A stretch of 64,000 nucleotides of DNA from Streptococcus oralis (GCF_021497945.1 NZ_CP046524.1:1880086-1944085), one strand, 5' to 3'; numbered from the stretch's first letter, positions 9,583 to 17,539 are shown. Translations and numbers: made by a program. The notes: generated from the sequence alone by a model not told the origin.

Positions 9583-10734
9583 TTAACCTCCAATACCAGG
9601 CTCTTGATTTTTTGAGAAATCTAGCTCCCAGATTGCAGCTGACTTTTCATCATGAGACTTACCATAAGCAAATTGTTTAGCTACATAGAGGTCCATATCT
9701 TCAAGTGCTAGTGTATCCTGATAGCGTTGTAAGTTAATTCCTCCACCTACAACTGCATCATATCGCCCTTGAATGAAAGAAGTCGCCTTCCCTTTTTCTT
9801 GAGAGATTGAAGGAATGATTTGTAAATTTAGAGGTACCGCCTTGTTATAAGTTGCGCTATCTGTAAAGTTAATTAGTTTCTTCTCGATCTCCCAGATTTC
9901 TGAGGGATTCACAACAAGAACAATTTTATTGGTCGTATCTACAAAACTAACTCCATCAGCTTTTACAGAATGGAATTTAAAAATCTCTGATACCTGGTTT
10001 ACAGTTTCTTTAGGATTTTCAAAAGTTAATTTTAAAGCTTGTTTTTCTTTTTTAGGATAAGTAATATTTGAACCTTGTGCCACTCCCGTCAATTGTCTTG
10101 TTAGTCCTAGAGGTTTATTATCACCATCACCGTTTAAAAACGCTTCTTCCAATGCTACTGCAAAAGCTTCTGTTAATTGAGTTCTTACAAAATTTTCAAT
10201 CCAAATCGGTCCAAGTTCTTTAAAATCTTTCGGGATCACGATGAAAGCCGTTAACTTATGCTGGATTTCTTGTTTACTTCCAAAACTAGCTTTTAATTGC
10301 CCTTTGATTTCTCCAAAAACCTTGCCCCAAACTGCTCCACCACTACGCTCTGATGTCAAAAAGTTTAGGCGGATTCCTAGGTTTTTTAGTCCAATTTTTT
10401 CAAGTAAGGGGTGTTCTGATTTTATATCTTCAAAAATTCTGTCAATCGTCTCCTCTGGGAGAAGTTTTTCCACCCCTTTAGGGATATTCTTATCAAATTC
10501 ATTAAAGAATACCATTTCATTGCCCTTTAAAGTATTAGGCTGTGATGTAAAGCCATCTCCTGAATATGATGCAGTTTTAGCTTCTTCAATCATATGTTCC
10601 TGCATTTTGTCTAACATATCACCGTAAAGTTTTGTTTGCTGATCTTGTGGAGCATTAGTTTTCACTGCATTCATAAACGCTTCTCTAGCTTGCATGTATT
10701 CGTTTTTTGTTTGTCCTTTAAGTCTCATAGTCAT
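9583..10734 (-). CDS. HK97-fold phage major capsid protein
   Basis: 383 residues. The first ~100 residues are helical and charged, like the scaffolding delta region of HK97-type capsid proteins. The remainder has the typical pattern: IWIENFVRTQLTEAFAVALE, then AFLNGDGDNKPLGL and a later VVGGGINL/LALEDMDLYV section. It should self-assemble into a shell, or co-assemble with a helper phage's shell. No portal, maturation protease or terminase gene accompanies it. An encapsulin-like role is a less likely alternative, because the delta-like N-terminus is phage-type. SD AAAGGAA precedes the ATG; a second ATG lies 2 codons inside. It belongs to the satellite late section. Confidence 0.85.
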   Translation of the reverse strand: MTMRLKGQTKNEYMQAREAFMNAVKTNAPQDQQTKLYGDMLDKMQEHMIEEAKTASYSGDGFTSQPNTLKGNEMVFFNEFDKNIPKGVEKLLPEETIDRIFEDIKSEHPLLEKIGLKNLGIRLNFLTSERSGGAVWGKVFGEIKGQLKASFGSKQEIQHKLTAFIVIPKDFKELGPIWIENFVRTQLTEAFAVALEEAFLNGDGDNKPLGLTRQLTGVAQGSNITYPKKEKQALKLTFENPKETVNQVSEIFKFHSVKADGVSFVDTTNKIVLVVNPSEIWEIEKKLINFTDSATYNKAVPLNLQIIPSISQEKGKATSFIQGRYDAVVGGGINLQRYQDTLALEDMDLYVAKQFAYGKSHDEKSAAIWELDFSKNQEPGIGG

Positions 10735-10826
10735 ATTTTTTATTTCCTTTCATTTTTAAGCAAAAAAAGGCAGAACAAAAAACGTATTTACGTCTTATGT
10801 CCTACCTCTTGTTTTCAAGTCAGTAT

Positions 10827-10973
10827 TTAAAATTTTTGTTGTGTTTTGGTTTCTACCATGGTCACAACACCATCTGCAATTATCAACCGAATGTCACCAT
10901 ATTCTGGTAACTTTACACTCTTAATTATACCACGGTTTAGGAAATAAATCCAACCTTTATGCAATTCATTCAT
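10827..10973 (-). CDS. Small protein resembling DUF2292 (YezD-like)
   Basis: 48 residues. The start is set at ATG 10973 because an excellent SD, AAAGGAGG, lies 6 bp upstream; an upstream in-frame start at 11087 would run through the iteron region and has no SD. The C-terminal half, YGDIRLIIADGVVTMVET, resembles the DUF2292 small-protein family. No biochemical role is known. It sits between the capsid gene and the putative replication origin. Confidence 0.65.
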   Translation of the reverse strand: MNELHKGWIYFLNRGIIKSVKLPEYGDIRLIIADGVVTMVETKTQQKF

Positions 10974-10994
10974 ATATCCTCCTTTCTCTAAAAA

Positions 10995-11308
10995 GGTAGT
11001 CATTTTGGGGTATCTAGTGACTACCACCTCCGCCCTACAGCCCCAAGGGGTTATAAAATGCGTAGTCAGGTAGTCACCTCGCTCCAAAAAAATAAATAAT
11101 AAACGCCTTTAATCTATTTATTCTATATACTTTATAAATAATATAAAATAACTACTTTTTTATATAAAAGTCAATCATATCAAGGGTTTGATAGGGTAGT
11201 CAGTAAAATCTTAAAAACTACCCTTTTTATAAATCCTTTTTGTTTAAAGGTTCTAGCTCACCTCTAAAAGGTAGTCATTTTTTTGAGTTGGTGACTACCA
11301 TAACTACC
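10995..11308. other. Putative satellite replication origin: GGTAGTCA iterons around an AT-rich core
   Basis: The octamer GGTAGTCA occurs at 10995-11002, 11069-11076, 11195-11202 and 11270-11277. Its inverse TGACTACC occurs at 11018-11025 and 11292-11299. Shorter versions are at 11062-11068, 11217-11222 and 11302-11308. The copies form a left and a right cluster around an almost pure A/T stretch (about 11088-11180). The right cluster touches the 3' end of the VirE-like gene. Iterons flanking an AT-rich melting region next to the rep gene is the plan known from staphylococcal pathogenicity islands. Confidence 0.7.
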
Positions 11309-12758
11309 TTTTAGGTTTTGAATAACCAGGCTTAACACTTTTTCCAAATTTTAAAGATCGTTTGTGTTCCCATCCCTCTTTATTTTGCATGTACTTTTTA
11401 ACCTTTGCTTTGTCCTTTGGTGGTGCTTTGTCAGTTAGATAGACCTCTTGAAAAAATAGGTTAATAGTCATCTTGCTCCTACCTACCAATTCGCCATATT
11501 TTTCTGTATCCAGTTCCGCCGTTCCACCTTCGCTATTTCTAAAATATCCTTCATTCATCATGTCATAGATATAATAGTATCTTGTCCGGTCTGATATTGG
11601 GTACTGATACATATTTTTGGGATAAGGTAAAGCTAAATAGCGCTCCAAATCCTCAAGGGTTTCATCAGCAAATTTGTACCTACTTCTTACCTCATTTACC
11701 AGGTTCTCTTGCTCGTCTGTCAGCATCAAAGACTGGTTAGACTTCCAAGCTACTACCATAGCCCCCCAAAAGGCTCTACGGTCTTTTTCCGTCCACTTCC
11801 TACCCTTATAAGTGGTATCCTTATGTACTTCAGCAACCAGAAAGCGCCTTTCCCCTGTCAAGTCATTTAAATAATCATGGTCATTAGTTGCTCTCACGAT
11901 GATAAAACTCTTAGGTAGCCGTCTATCACTAGAAGCATAGGGCGGTCTATACTCTAGCTTGGTTTCAGTGATGAACTTCTTCAACTCTGAAAAACTAGCC
12001 TTTTTACTGGCCACCATTTCATCATCAAATACACACCAATTTCTAACCATTCTAGCCTTATCGTCTTTGTCTGTGAAAGTTTCAACGGTTGTAAAATACT
12101 TGTGAGTGAATAGTCCCTCAAAAAATTGAGTCTTCCCCACTCCCTGCCGTCCAGTCAAGTCCAGCACAAAGTCAAATTTAATAGAGGGGTCAAATACCTT
12201 AGCAATCGCCCCACGGAAAAACAAATCCATGATAATACGGTTATATTCGTCATCTTTGATATTCAGATAATGCCTCAGAATATCAAAAGGATCACGCTGA
12301 TACACTAGCTTTTTATACTCGCTTTCGCATGATTCCAGATAGTCTTTTAAAGGGTTGTAGCTATGCTCTCCAGCCACCACTTCCAAAATATCGGCTATAT
12401 CCCCTTTTTTATAATCTATCTTGTACTTTGTAGCAATATACGCCCTAATCTCTCTAATAATTAAGTCGTCAATGGTTCCGCTTAAGGTTCTACCGTTCAA
12501 TTTTGTTGGTTTTGTCACGTCAATTTCATAAGTGAATGTATTGTACTGTATCGCCCCCTTCAGCTTGCTATCTCCACTTAAAATCTTCTTGAGATTGTCC
12601 AAGGTAACCGCAAAGCCTTTCCCTTTGGTTTTAGGCGTTAGATTCAGGCTATTGTGTTCCTCGTCGGTCTCTCTTGCTTTGGTCAAGTCCACCACGGTAG
12701 GCAGTATTTGTTGCTGATTCTCTTCGATGATTTTAGTTACAATTTCTTCACTATTCAA
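11304..12758 (-). CDS. VirE/VapE family P-loop protein (satellite replication helicase)
   Basis: 484 residues. Walker A GRQGVGKT is at 203-210 and a Walker B-like WCVFDDEM at 241-248; downstream are FIIVRATNDHDYL (sensor-like) and LTGERRFL. This is the VirE/VapE superfamily 3-like helicase family found in satellites, phages and islands. It is expected to open the element's origin; candidate iterons lie directly at its 3' end. It overlaps the upstream gene by 8 bp. The N-terminal 100 residues are not recognised and could carry origin-binding or primase function. The C-terminus is very basic. Confidence 0.85.
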   Translation of the reverse strand: MNSEEIVTKIIEENQQQILPTVVDLTKARETDEEHNSLNLTPKTKGKGFAVTLDNLKKILSGDSKLKGAIQYNTFTYEIDVTKPTKLNGRTLSGTIDDLIIREIRAYIATKYKIDYKKGDIADILEVVAGEHSYNPLKDYLESCESEYKKLVYQRDPFDILRHYLNIKDDEYNRIIMDLFFRGAIAKVFDPSIKFDFVLDLTGRQGVGKTQFFEGLFTHKYFTTVETFTDKDDKARMVRNWCVFDDEMVASKKASFSELKKFITETKLEYRPPYASSDRRLPKSFIIVRATNDHDYLNDLTGERRFLVAEVHKDTTYKGRKWTEKDRRAFWGAMVVAWKSNQSLMLTDEQENLVNEVRSRYKFADETLEDLERYLALPYPKNMYQYPISDRTRYYYIYDMMNEGYFRNSEGGTAELDTEKYGELVGRSKMTINLFFQEVYLTDKAPPKDKAKVKKYMQNKEGWEHKRSLKFGKSVKPGYSKPKR

Positions 12759-13266
12759 AAGCCACCTCCTTATAGAATTTTGTCGCTACTTCAAGGAAAT
12801 AACTGGCCAATTCTTTCCGTCTGACAATAGTAGAAAACAAGTCCACTAACTGACTAAAACTGTAACCATTGACAAATAGCAAGCGGACTAGTGTAGCCGT
12901 CTCATATCTGGTATGGATTCCATTACAAATCAGGTCAAAAATCCACCCTTTCAGCTCCACGCCAAGCCCCTGCCGTTGCTCAGTCAACTTGTTCACTTCT
13001 AAATCCTTCAGGATCATCAGTAATTCAGGACTAGCCAAGGTAATTTCTAATGGTCTAGCTAGTTCCCAGCCTTTCCTATCGCTTTTTTCGTCTCTGATAG
13101 CCACATATAAGCCTTTATAGTGAAAATCCGTCACCCCCTCACCTATCGGCTCATAGTAGATAAACTTATAATAGTTTCCATTCTTCCAAACTTGAGTTGG
13201 TGTAGACTTGAGAAAGGAAAATAATGCTAATTTGTCAGCTGATAAAATCAACTCGATCACTCGCAT
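12751..13266 (-). CDS. Satellite protein of unknown function upstream of VirE-like gene
   Basis: 171 residues. I place the start at ATG 13266, which has the GGGGGTGG sequence just upstream; an in-frame ATG at 13290 lies deeper inside the preceding gene. The gene overlaps the previous stop by 10 bp and the VirE-like gene start by 8 bp, so these genes are tightly coupled. The protein has an N-terminal beta-rich part (WKNGNYYKFIYYEP) and a helical C-terminus. I recognise no catalytic motif. Primase genes often occupy this position, but nothing here shows primase activity. Confidence 0.7.
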   Translation of the reverse strand: MRVIELILSADKLALFSFLKSTPTQVWKNGNYYKFIYYEPIGEGVTDFHYKGLYVAIRDEKSDRKGWELARPLEITLASPELLMILKDLEVNKLTEQRQGLGVELKGWIFDLICNGIHTRYETATLVRLLFVNGYSFSQLVDLFSTIVRRKELASYFLEVATKFYKEVAFE

Positions 13267-13526
13267 TCTTCCACCCCCAAGAACTTCCAAATATCAGCCA
13301 CTTTATAGTATGCTTTTCTAGTATCCTCTAGTGGGGGCTGATACCGTCTTAAACCTGCACCTTCCCACTTTTGGAGTGTCTTATACTTTATATCCAACTC
13401 TTCCATGGCTTCCTGGGCTGAGATTAGACCTGTAAACTTTTGTGGTACTTTTTCACGGCTTTTTAGGTAACGCTCGATAGCTTCTAATATTTTTGTTTTG
13501 AGTTCCTCAATCATTTTTTCAAACAT
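13257..13526 (-). CDS. Small helix-turn-helix DNA-binding protein
   Basis: 89 residues from ATG 13526, chosen because a GGGGG SD lies 8 bp upstream; an in-frame start at 13574 overlaps the previous gene more. Residues 35-85 (ISAQEAMEELDIKYKTLQKWEGAGLRRYQPP, in part) look like a MerR/excisionase-type winged helix: helix, turn, helix, then a wing with KAYYKVADIWKFL. It could be an excisionase or a replication regulator. The N-terminal 30 residues form an amphipathic helix. Confidence 0.7.
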   Translation of the reverse strand: MFEKMIEELKTKILEAIERYLKSREKVPQKFTGLISAQEAMEELDIKYKTLQKWEGAGLRRYQPPLEDTRKAYYKVADIWKFLGVEECE

Positions 13527-13527
13527 A

Positions 13528-13737
13528 CTAGCACCCCCACGGTCTCGCCCCTGCAAGCTGAATATATCGCCCATAGTCAGGGCTTAAATCCTCGCTAGGT
13601 GTTTCTATCGTCTGTTGGTTTTCTCGCTCGATTTGGGCGCTTTTTTTGTGGTCTCGATGGTTTAGATAAAGCAGCAAGCCAATCAATAGCATCATGAAGA
13701 TAACCGCCTGTGTATTGGTTAAATCTAACTCATTCAT
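13528..13737 (-). CDS. Small single-pass membrane protein
   Basis: 69 residues. One hydrophobic segment (about 11-25, AVIFMMLLIGLLLYL) is followed by a charged cytoplasmic tail. The ATG overlaps the stop of the upstream gene (ATGA), with an AAGGGGG SD 9 bp before it. No family was recognised. Confidence 0.6.
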   Translation of the reverse strand: MNELDLTNTQAVIFMMLLIGLLLYLNHRDHKKSAQIERENQQTIETPSEDLSPDYGRYIQLAGARPWGC

Positions 13738-14165
13738 TTCAATAGCCCCCTTTTTCGTAGATCAGTGGCTACTAAACTACGTAAATACGTCCAGGTTGAA
13801 GCAGTTGCGTGAACGATTCCATTACTTAAATTGTTTTCTTTTATTGCTTGATCTAAGAAATTGAATAGCAACCAGTTAGGGGCTTTGCCATGTATTTCTG
13901 TGCATTCGTCGTCATATTTTTTTAATTCCCCAAGCAAATTCTCAACATTGCTATTAAAGAAATCCTCATGACTTGCCTCTTGCTGTTTATATACCTCAGA
14001 TAATTTGTAAAACTGAATCCATAACTGACTAATTGCCGTTCTACAATCTTCAGCAATTTCTGTTGCTCCATGGTGTTTCTTGGATAAATGCCACTCTGAC
14101 AAAATATCTAATTTTTCCTCTACAAGTCCCAACTCTTTTTCTAAATCTTCAAAGTATGTGTCCAT
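13734..14165 (-). CDS. Satellite protein of unknown function
   Basis: 143 residues, acidic and mostly helical, starting with a heptad-like MDTYFEDLEKELGLVEEKLD segment. The start at 14165 follows an AGAGG SD. No signal peptide or known motif was found. Lies in the early operon between a structured non-coding stretch and the small membrane-protein gene. Confidence 0.65.
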   Translation of the reverse strand: MDTYFEDLEKELGLVEEKLDILSEWHLSKKHHGATEIAEDCRTAISQLWIQFYKLSEVYKQQEASHEDFFNSNVENLLGELKKYDDECTEIHGKAPNWLLFNFLDQAIKENNLSNGIVHATASTWTYLRSLVATDLRKRGLLK

Positions 14166-14397
14166 GTTTTTACCTCTGTTTCTATGTTTGTGTATTTGCC
14201 CTGATGGCTTTTCAATGATCGTTTCCTATACTGAATTATCACCACTCCAAACGCTGGGCGATTGCCCCAAGTTGGCGAACGCTTGTAGTGATGTTTCGTG
14301 GGTATTTACCCACCTTTTTGTTAAACAAGTGCCTAGAATTGCCGTGTCAGCACTCGTTTCAAAACCTTTTCTAATTGCTTGCCTGCTCTTCGGTTTT
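14166..14397 (-). other. Structured non-coding stretch within the early operon
   Basis: 232 bp between two well-supported genes. On the minus strand it forms GTGGGTA-AA-TACCCAC (14306-14321 region) and GGGC-AATC-GCCC hairpins, and contains one copy of the 27-bp repeat. A minus-strand frame at 14226-14423 exists but starts with TTG, has no good SD and overlaps the better-supported small gene, so I treat the stretch as non-coding. It could be an untranslated regulatory RNA segment. Confidence 0.5.
14361..14387 (+). repeat. 27-bp repeat, copy A
   Basis: aaaaccttttctaattgctt plus gcctgct. It matches 16325-16351 at 26 of 27 positions in the same orientation. This copy lies at the end of the structured stretch next to the stop of the 49-residue gene. 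Confidence 0.85.
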
Positions 14398-14547
14398 TTA
14401 GTTTGTCTTCGTTTCGTTTTCAATTTGATCGCCTAATCTTTTCCAGGCTCTATCAAATTCTTCACGTTGGATTTCTTTACTATGTAACTGCCTTGCTAAT
14501 TCCATGCCTCTACGCATGAATCTAGCGAAGTGAGTTTTTACTGTCAT
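14398..14547 (-). CDS. Small basic satellite protein (49 residues)
   Basis: ATG 14547 to TAA 14398. A strong SD, GGAGG, lies 8 bp upstream inside the stop region of the preceding gene, so the genes are coupled. Sequence starts MTVKTHFARFMRRGMELARQ and continues helical and charged with WKRL. The size and charge fit a small regulator or nucleic-acid-binding protein, but I recognise no family. Confidence 0.75.
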   Translation of the reverse strand: MTVKTHFARFMRRGMELARQLHSKEIQREEFDRAWKRLGDQIENETKTN

Positions 14548-14550
14548 CTG

Positions 14551-14979
14551 TTAGCCCTCCATCATGTCATATAATAGGGCGTAATGTGTATCTGGAATCC
14601 TATCTAAGGCTTTCAAACCATCATGTTCCGCTTTCTGCCTAGTTTCCGCCTTGATTGTGCTATCAAAGGCGATAGAAAAAGCGTTCAGCATTGCTTTGTA
14701 GCGTGCTACACTCTTCAAATAGCGCCCACGTTCAGAAAGTTTCTTGTCTTCCAGTTCCTCTTTTACCGAATTGTCCAAGAGTTCAAACTTACTATAGATC
14801 CCTTTTTCTACTTCAAAACCTAGTCGCTTGTTTTGTCTGAGATTGTAAAGATTAACCTTGCAGCTATCTAGGTTACGATAGCCTAGCACTCCAGCGATTT
14901 CTTCTAAGTTTTTGCCCTCTAGTTCAGGCAATTTTTCAGCAATATCCTTGAATTTTACTGATTGGTGTCTCTTTCCCAT
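14551..14979 (-). CDS. Satellite protein of unknown function, possible DNA-binding
   Basis: 142 residues. The N-terminus (KFKDIAEKLPELEGKNLEEI and then GYRNLDSCKVNLYNLRQNKR) looks like a helix-turn-helix. The remaining helical part has regular charged repeats. The start at 14979 follows AAGG. It could be a small terminase-like or regulatory protein, but no diagnostic motif supports either. A candidate -10 (TATAAC) lies upstream near 15000. Confidence 0.65.
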   Translation of the reverse strand: MGKRHQSVKFKDIAEKLPELEGKNLEEIAGVLGYRNLDSCKVNLYNLRQNKRLGFEVEKGIYSKFELLDNSVKEELEDKKLSERGRYLKSVARYKAMLNAFSIAFDSTIKAETRQKAEHDGLKALDRIPDTHYALLYDMMEG

Positions 14980-15097
14980 TGTGTACCTTGTCTTTCTATG
15001 TTATAATCAAGGTATAGAAAAAATATCTATACCCTAGATTTCGTCGCTTGCTTCGGTCGCCAAACTTTCAGCAAGTGACTTTTTTTGTTGTCTTGTT

Positions 15098-15346
15098 TCA
15101 TGCTTTTGTCCCTGACTTGGGTTTATATAGCAAGTCTTTACTTTCGATAAGTTCCAGTATCCAGCTGATTCCCTGCTCAACCGTTTCAAGAAATGCGCCT
15201 AGGTCTTCACTTTCTAAGTCCTCATAGTTCATACAAAGATATTCGGCTAGTTGTCTATCTTTCTCAACTAGCTTTTTAAAATCCTTGAAATACTTGGGAA
15301 TTTCTAACCCCTTAGCATTTGTAACTGTCTTAAAGTCATTCTCCAT
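15098..15346 (-). CDS. Small acidic satellite protein
   Basis: 82 residues, acidic, with a predicted helix throughout (KYFKDFKKLVEKDRQLAEYL). AAAGGAG is placed 8 bp before ATG 15346. It follows the Cro-like gene by 14 bp and is probably co-transcribed with it. No family recognised. Confidence 0.65.
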   Translation of the reverse strand: MENDFKTVTNAKGLEIPKYFKDFKKLVEKDRQLAEYLCMNYEDLESEDLGAFLETVEQGISWILELIESKDLLYKPKSGTKA

Positions 15347-15360
15347 GAGTTCGCTCCTTT

Positions 15361-15561
15361 CTAACTATAAAATAGTTCGTCTATTGTTATGTCTGGTTCG
15401 ATTTCTGCAACCATTGACTTGATTGTTAGGCGTTCTTTGTCATTGAATGGCGTTTTACCTAACTCTTTGTTGTTGTATGACTGCAAAGAAATTTTTAGTT
15501 TATCCGCCATTTGTTGCTGAGTCAATCCTAACATAACTCGATAACCTCTTAGTTTCCCCAT
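15361..15561 (-). CDS. Cro-like XRE-family regulator
   Basis: 66 residues from ATG 15561, chosen for its GGAGGAAACCT SD; an in-frame upstream start at 15633 falls within the operator region. Residues 4-45 form a helix-turn-helix (RGYRVMLGLTQQQMADKLKI then LQSYNNKELGK). It is the first gene of the divergent minus arm and faces the repressor gene across three operators, the typical cro position. Confidence 0.8.
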   Translation of the reverse strand: MGKLRGYRVMLGLTQQQMADKLKISLQSYNNKELGKTPFNDKERLTIKSMVAEIEPDITIDELFYS

Positions 15562-15627
15562 AGGTTTCCTCCTCTCTAAAAATATCCCTCCATAAATAGA
15601 TTGAAAGTGTAAAAGGTTGGAGAGAAC

Positions 15628-15739
15628 GGACATTTTTGTCCTTTACATGTTTTATAATATCAGACATTTTTGTCTGTGTCAAGCGTTTTTTTAATTTTTT
15701 ACAGACATTTTTGTCTTTTTTTAAAATAAATGTTATAAT
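15628..15739. promoter_or_regulatory. Divergent satellite switch: two promoters and three operators
   Basis: Three palindromic operators, GACATTTTTGTC core, lie at 15628-15641, 15662-15675 and 15703-15716. The minus (cro-side) promoter has -35 TTGACA (15677-15682), a 17-bp spacer containing operator 2 and -10 TATTAT (15654-15659). Operator 1 is downstream of it. The plus (repressor) promoter has -35 TTGTCT (15711-15716), overlapping operator 3, a 17-bp spacer and -10 TATAAT (15734-15739). This is a compact lambda-like switch. Confidence 0.85.
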
Positions 15740-15763
15740 TAGCAACGAAAGGTATTATGAATA

Positions 15764-16222
15764 ATGAATAGATTGAAAGAATTAAGAAAAGAAAAAAAGA
15801 AGTCTCAGAAAGAAATAGCCAACTTTTTAAAAATAAATGAAAAAACTATATCTCGGTGGGAAAATGGAGAAAGCCAAATTACCCTCAAAAATGCTGCTCA
15901 ACTAGCTGATTATTTTGGTGTACCTCTTACTTATTTATTAAATCAGGAAGAAGAGCGGGAGAAACTTCAAGAATTACACCGAAAACTCCCAACTTTAGAA
16001 GAATTTGATGAACTCCTATACAAGCAACAAGAAAGCCGCTTTAAAAGATTTGTTCAATTTGTATCAGATGAAGAGATGAAAATCAAGGATAGAAACCTAG
16101 TTCTAATATTTAACTTGCTAGTCTCCTCTGATGAAACTTTCGGAGTAAACCAGATATATCCCTTTCCATTAGATGAAAAAGATGACTATCATTTTACAAA
16201 CCAACAGAAAAGCGAAAAATAA
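15764..16222 (+). CDS. XRE-family repressor (CI/Stl-like)
   Basis: 152 residues. Residues 3-60 are a classic helix-turn-helix (KELRKEKKKSQKEIANFLKI, then SRWENGESQITL and FGVPLTYLL). The C-terminal half is helical and charged and has no peptidase-like S/K dyad I could identify, so induction may not follow RecA-stimulated self-cleavage. The ATG at 15764 is preceded by AAAGG. It should bind the GACATTTTTGTC operators and hold the satellite silent. Same strand as the integrase. Confidence 0.85.
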   Translation: MNRLKELRKEKKKSQKEIANFLKINEKTISRWENGESQITLKNAAQLADYFGVPLTYLLNQEEEREKLQELHRKLPTLEEFDELLYKQQESRFKRFVQFVSDEEMKIKDRNLVLIFNLLVSSDETFGVNQIYPFPLDEKDDYHFTNQQKSEK

Positions 16223-16324
16223 GCCCCTTATCCGCCTTATTTCCTATTCTGGTACAATTTCCATCTGACTGCTTAAAATCGAAGAATAGGGGCATTCTCG
16301 TAGCTCCTCGCATGGTATAAACTC

Positions 16325-16351
16325 AAAACATTTTCTAATTGCTTGCCTGCT
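16325..16351 (+). repeat. 27-bp repeat, copy B
   Basis: Copy of the element at 14361-14387 with one mismatch. It lies 21 bp upstream of the integrase ATG and includes no SD. Between the repressor stop (16222) and this copy there is also an inverted repeat cctattct/agaatagg (16242-16290 region). Confidence 0.85.
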
Positions 16352-16372
16352 GATGGAAAAGGAGTTAAAACC

Positions 16373-17539
16373 ATGAAAATTACAAAACACACGAAAAAAG
16401 ACGGATCAGCAGTCTACCGCTCCAGTATCTATCTTGGCATTGATTCTGTGACTGGTAAGAAGGTCAAGACTACCATATCAGCACGAACAAAGAAAGAACT
16501 CAAAAACAAGGCCACTCAGGCTAAGGTAGAATTTGAGAAAAACGGCTCTACACGGAAACAACGCTCACATATAACAACCTATAGCGAACTTGTGGACTTG
16601 TTTTGGCAAACCTACCAGCATACCATAAAGACTAATACGCAGATAAAGATAAAAGGCTGCTTAAATAACTACCTCTTGCCCTCATTTGGTACTTATAAAC
16701 TAGATAAACTTACACCTGTCATTATCCAAACTCAGGTAAATAAGTGGGCGGATGAGTACAATCAGGACGGAACGGGGTATAAAGAATACAATCACCTTCA
16801 TGCCTTAAATAAACGTATTCTACAGTATGGAGTTTCTATTCAAGCATTAGACAATAACCCTGCTCGTGATATTGTCATTCCTAGAAAGATAACTAGAGAT
16901 AAACAAGAAATTAAATACTTTCAAGATCAGGAACTTAAAAACTTTCTCTCCTATCTCGATAACCTGGAGAATACCTTTGTCAATTTCTATGATACTGTGC
17001 TTTATAAAACGCTCCTAGCTACTGGACTGCGCATCCGTGAATGTCTGGCCCTGGAATGGTCTGATATTGATCTGCAGAACGGAACGATTGATATTAACAA
17101 AACACTCAACATTTTAAACCAGGTAAACACTCCTAAGACAAAATCAAGCTATAGAGTTCTAGATATCGATCATAAAACAGTGCTCATGCTTCGTCTCTAC
17201 CGAGCAAGACAAGCAGAAAATGGTAGAAACATTGGCTTAACCTATGAGAAAGTATTCTCTGATAGCTTTGACAACTATGTCAATACTCGAAAGGTTGATT
17301 ACCGCCTACATAAGCACTTAAAAAACGCTAACTGTACTGATTTAGGCTTTCATGCTTTCCGACACACTCACGCTAGTATCTTGCTTAATGCTGGCCTGCC
17401 ATACAAGGAGATACAGACACGGCTTGGCCATGCAAAAATATCTGTAACTATGGACACTTACAGCCATTTATCAAAAGAAAACCAAAAAAGAGCAGTCTCA
17501 TTCTTTGAAACTGCCCTCGAAAAAATAAAAAGTTCTTAA
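16373..17539 (+). CDS. int: Tyrosine-family site-specific integrase
   Basis: 388 residues from ATG 16373, chosen for its AAAAGGAG SD; a TTG at 16343 would add ten residues but has none. The N-terminal AP2-like/arm-binding domain (about 1-60) is followed by a SAM-like core-binding domain and a catalytic domain with Arg in GLRIRECL, HAFRHTHAS (H-x-x-R), GHAK and the nucleophile Tyr in MDTYSHLS. Its last codons overlap the right attachment repeat, so integration restores or supplies the C-terminus. It directs insertion between ctsR and the thi operon. Confidence 0.95.
   Translation: MKITKHTKKDGSAVYRSSIYLGIDSVTGKKVKTTISARTKKELKNKATQAKVEFEKNGSTRKQRSHITTYSELVDLFWQTYQHTIKTNTQIKIKGCLNNYLLPSFGTYKLDKLTPVIIQTQVNKWADEYNQDGTGYKEYNHLHALNKRILQYGVSIQALDNNPARDIVIPRKITRDKQEIKYFQDQELKNFLSYLDNLENTFVNFYDTVLYKTLLATGLRIRECLALEWSDIDLQNGTIDINKTLNILNQVNTPKTKSSYRVLDIDHKTVLMLRLYRARQAENGRNIGLTYEKVFSDSFDNYVNTRKVDYRLHKHLKNANCTDLGFHAFRHTHASILLNAGLPYKEIQTRLGHAKISVTMDTYSHLSKENQKRAVSFFETALEKIKSS

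Noticed and set aside
14226..14423. Minus-strand TTG-started frame of 65 residues
   Set aside because: TTG start, no convincing SD, overlaps the better supported 49-residue gene and the hairpins.
14033..14436. Two overlapping plus-strand frames in the satellite early operon
   Set aside because: They lie antisense to well-started minus-strand genes and have no SD of their own.
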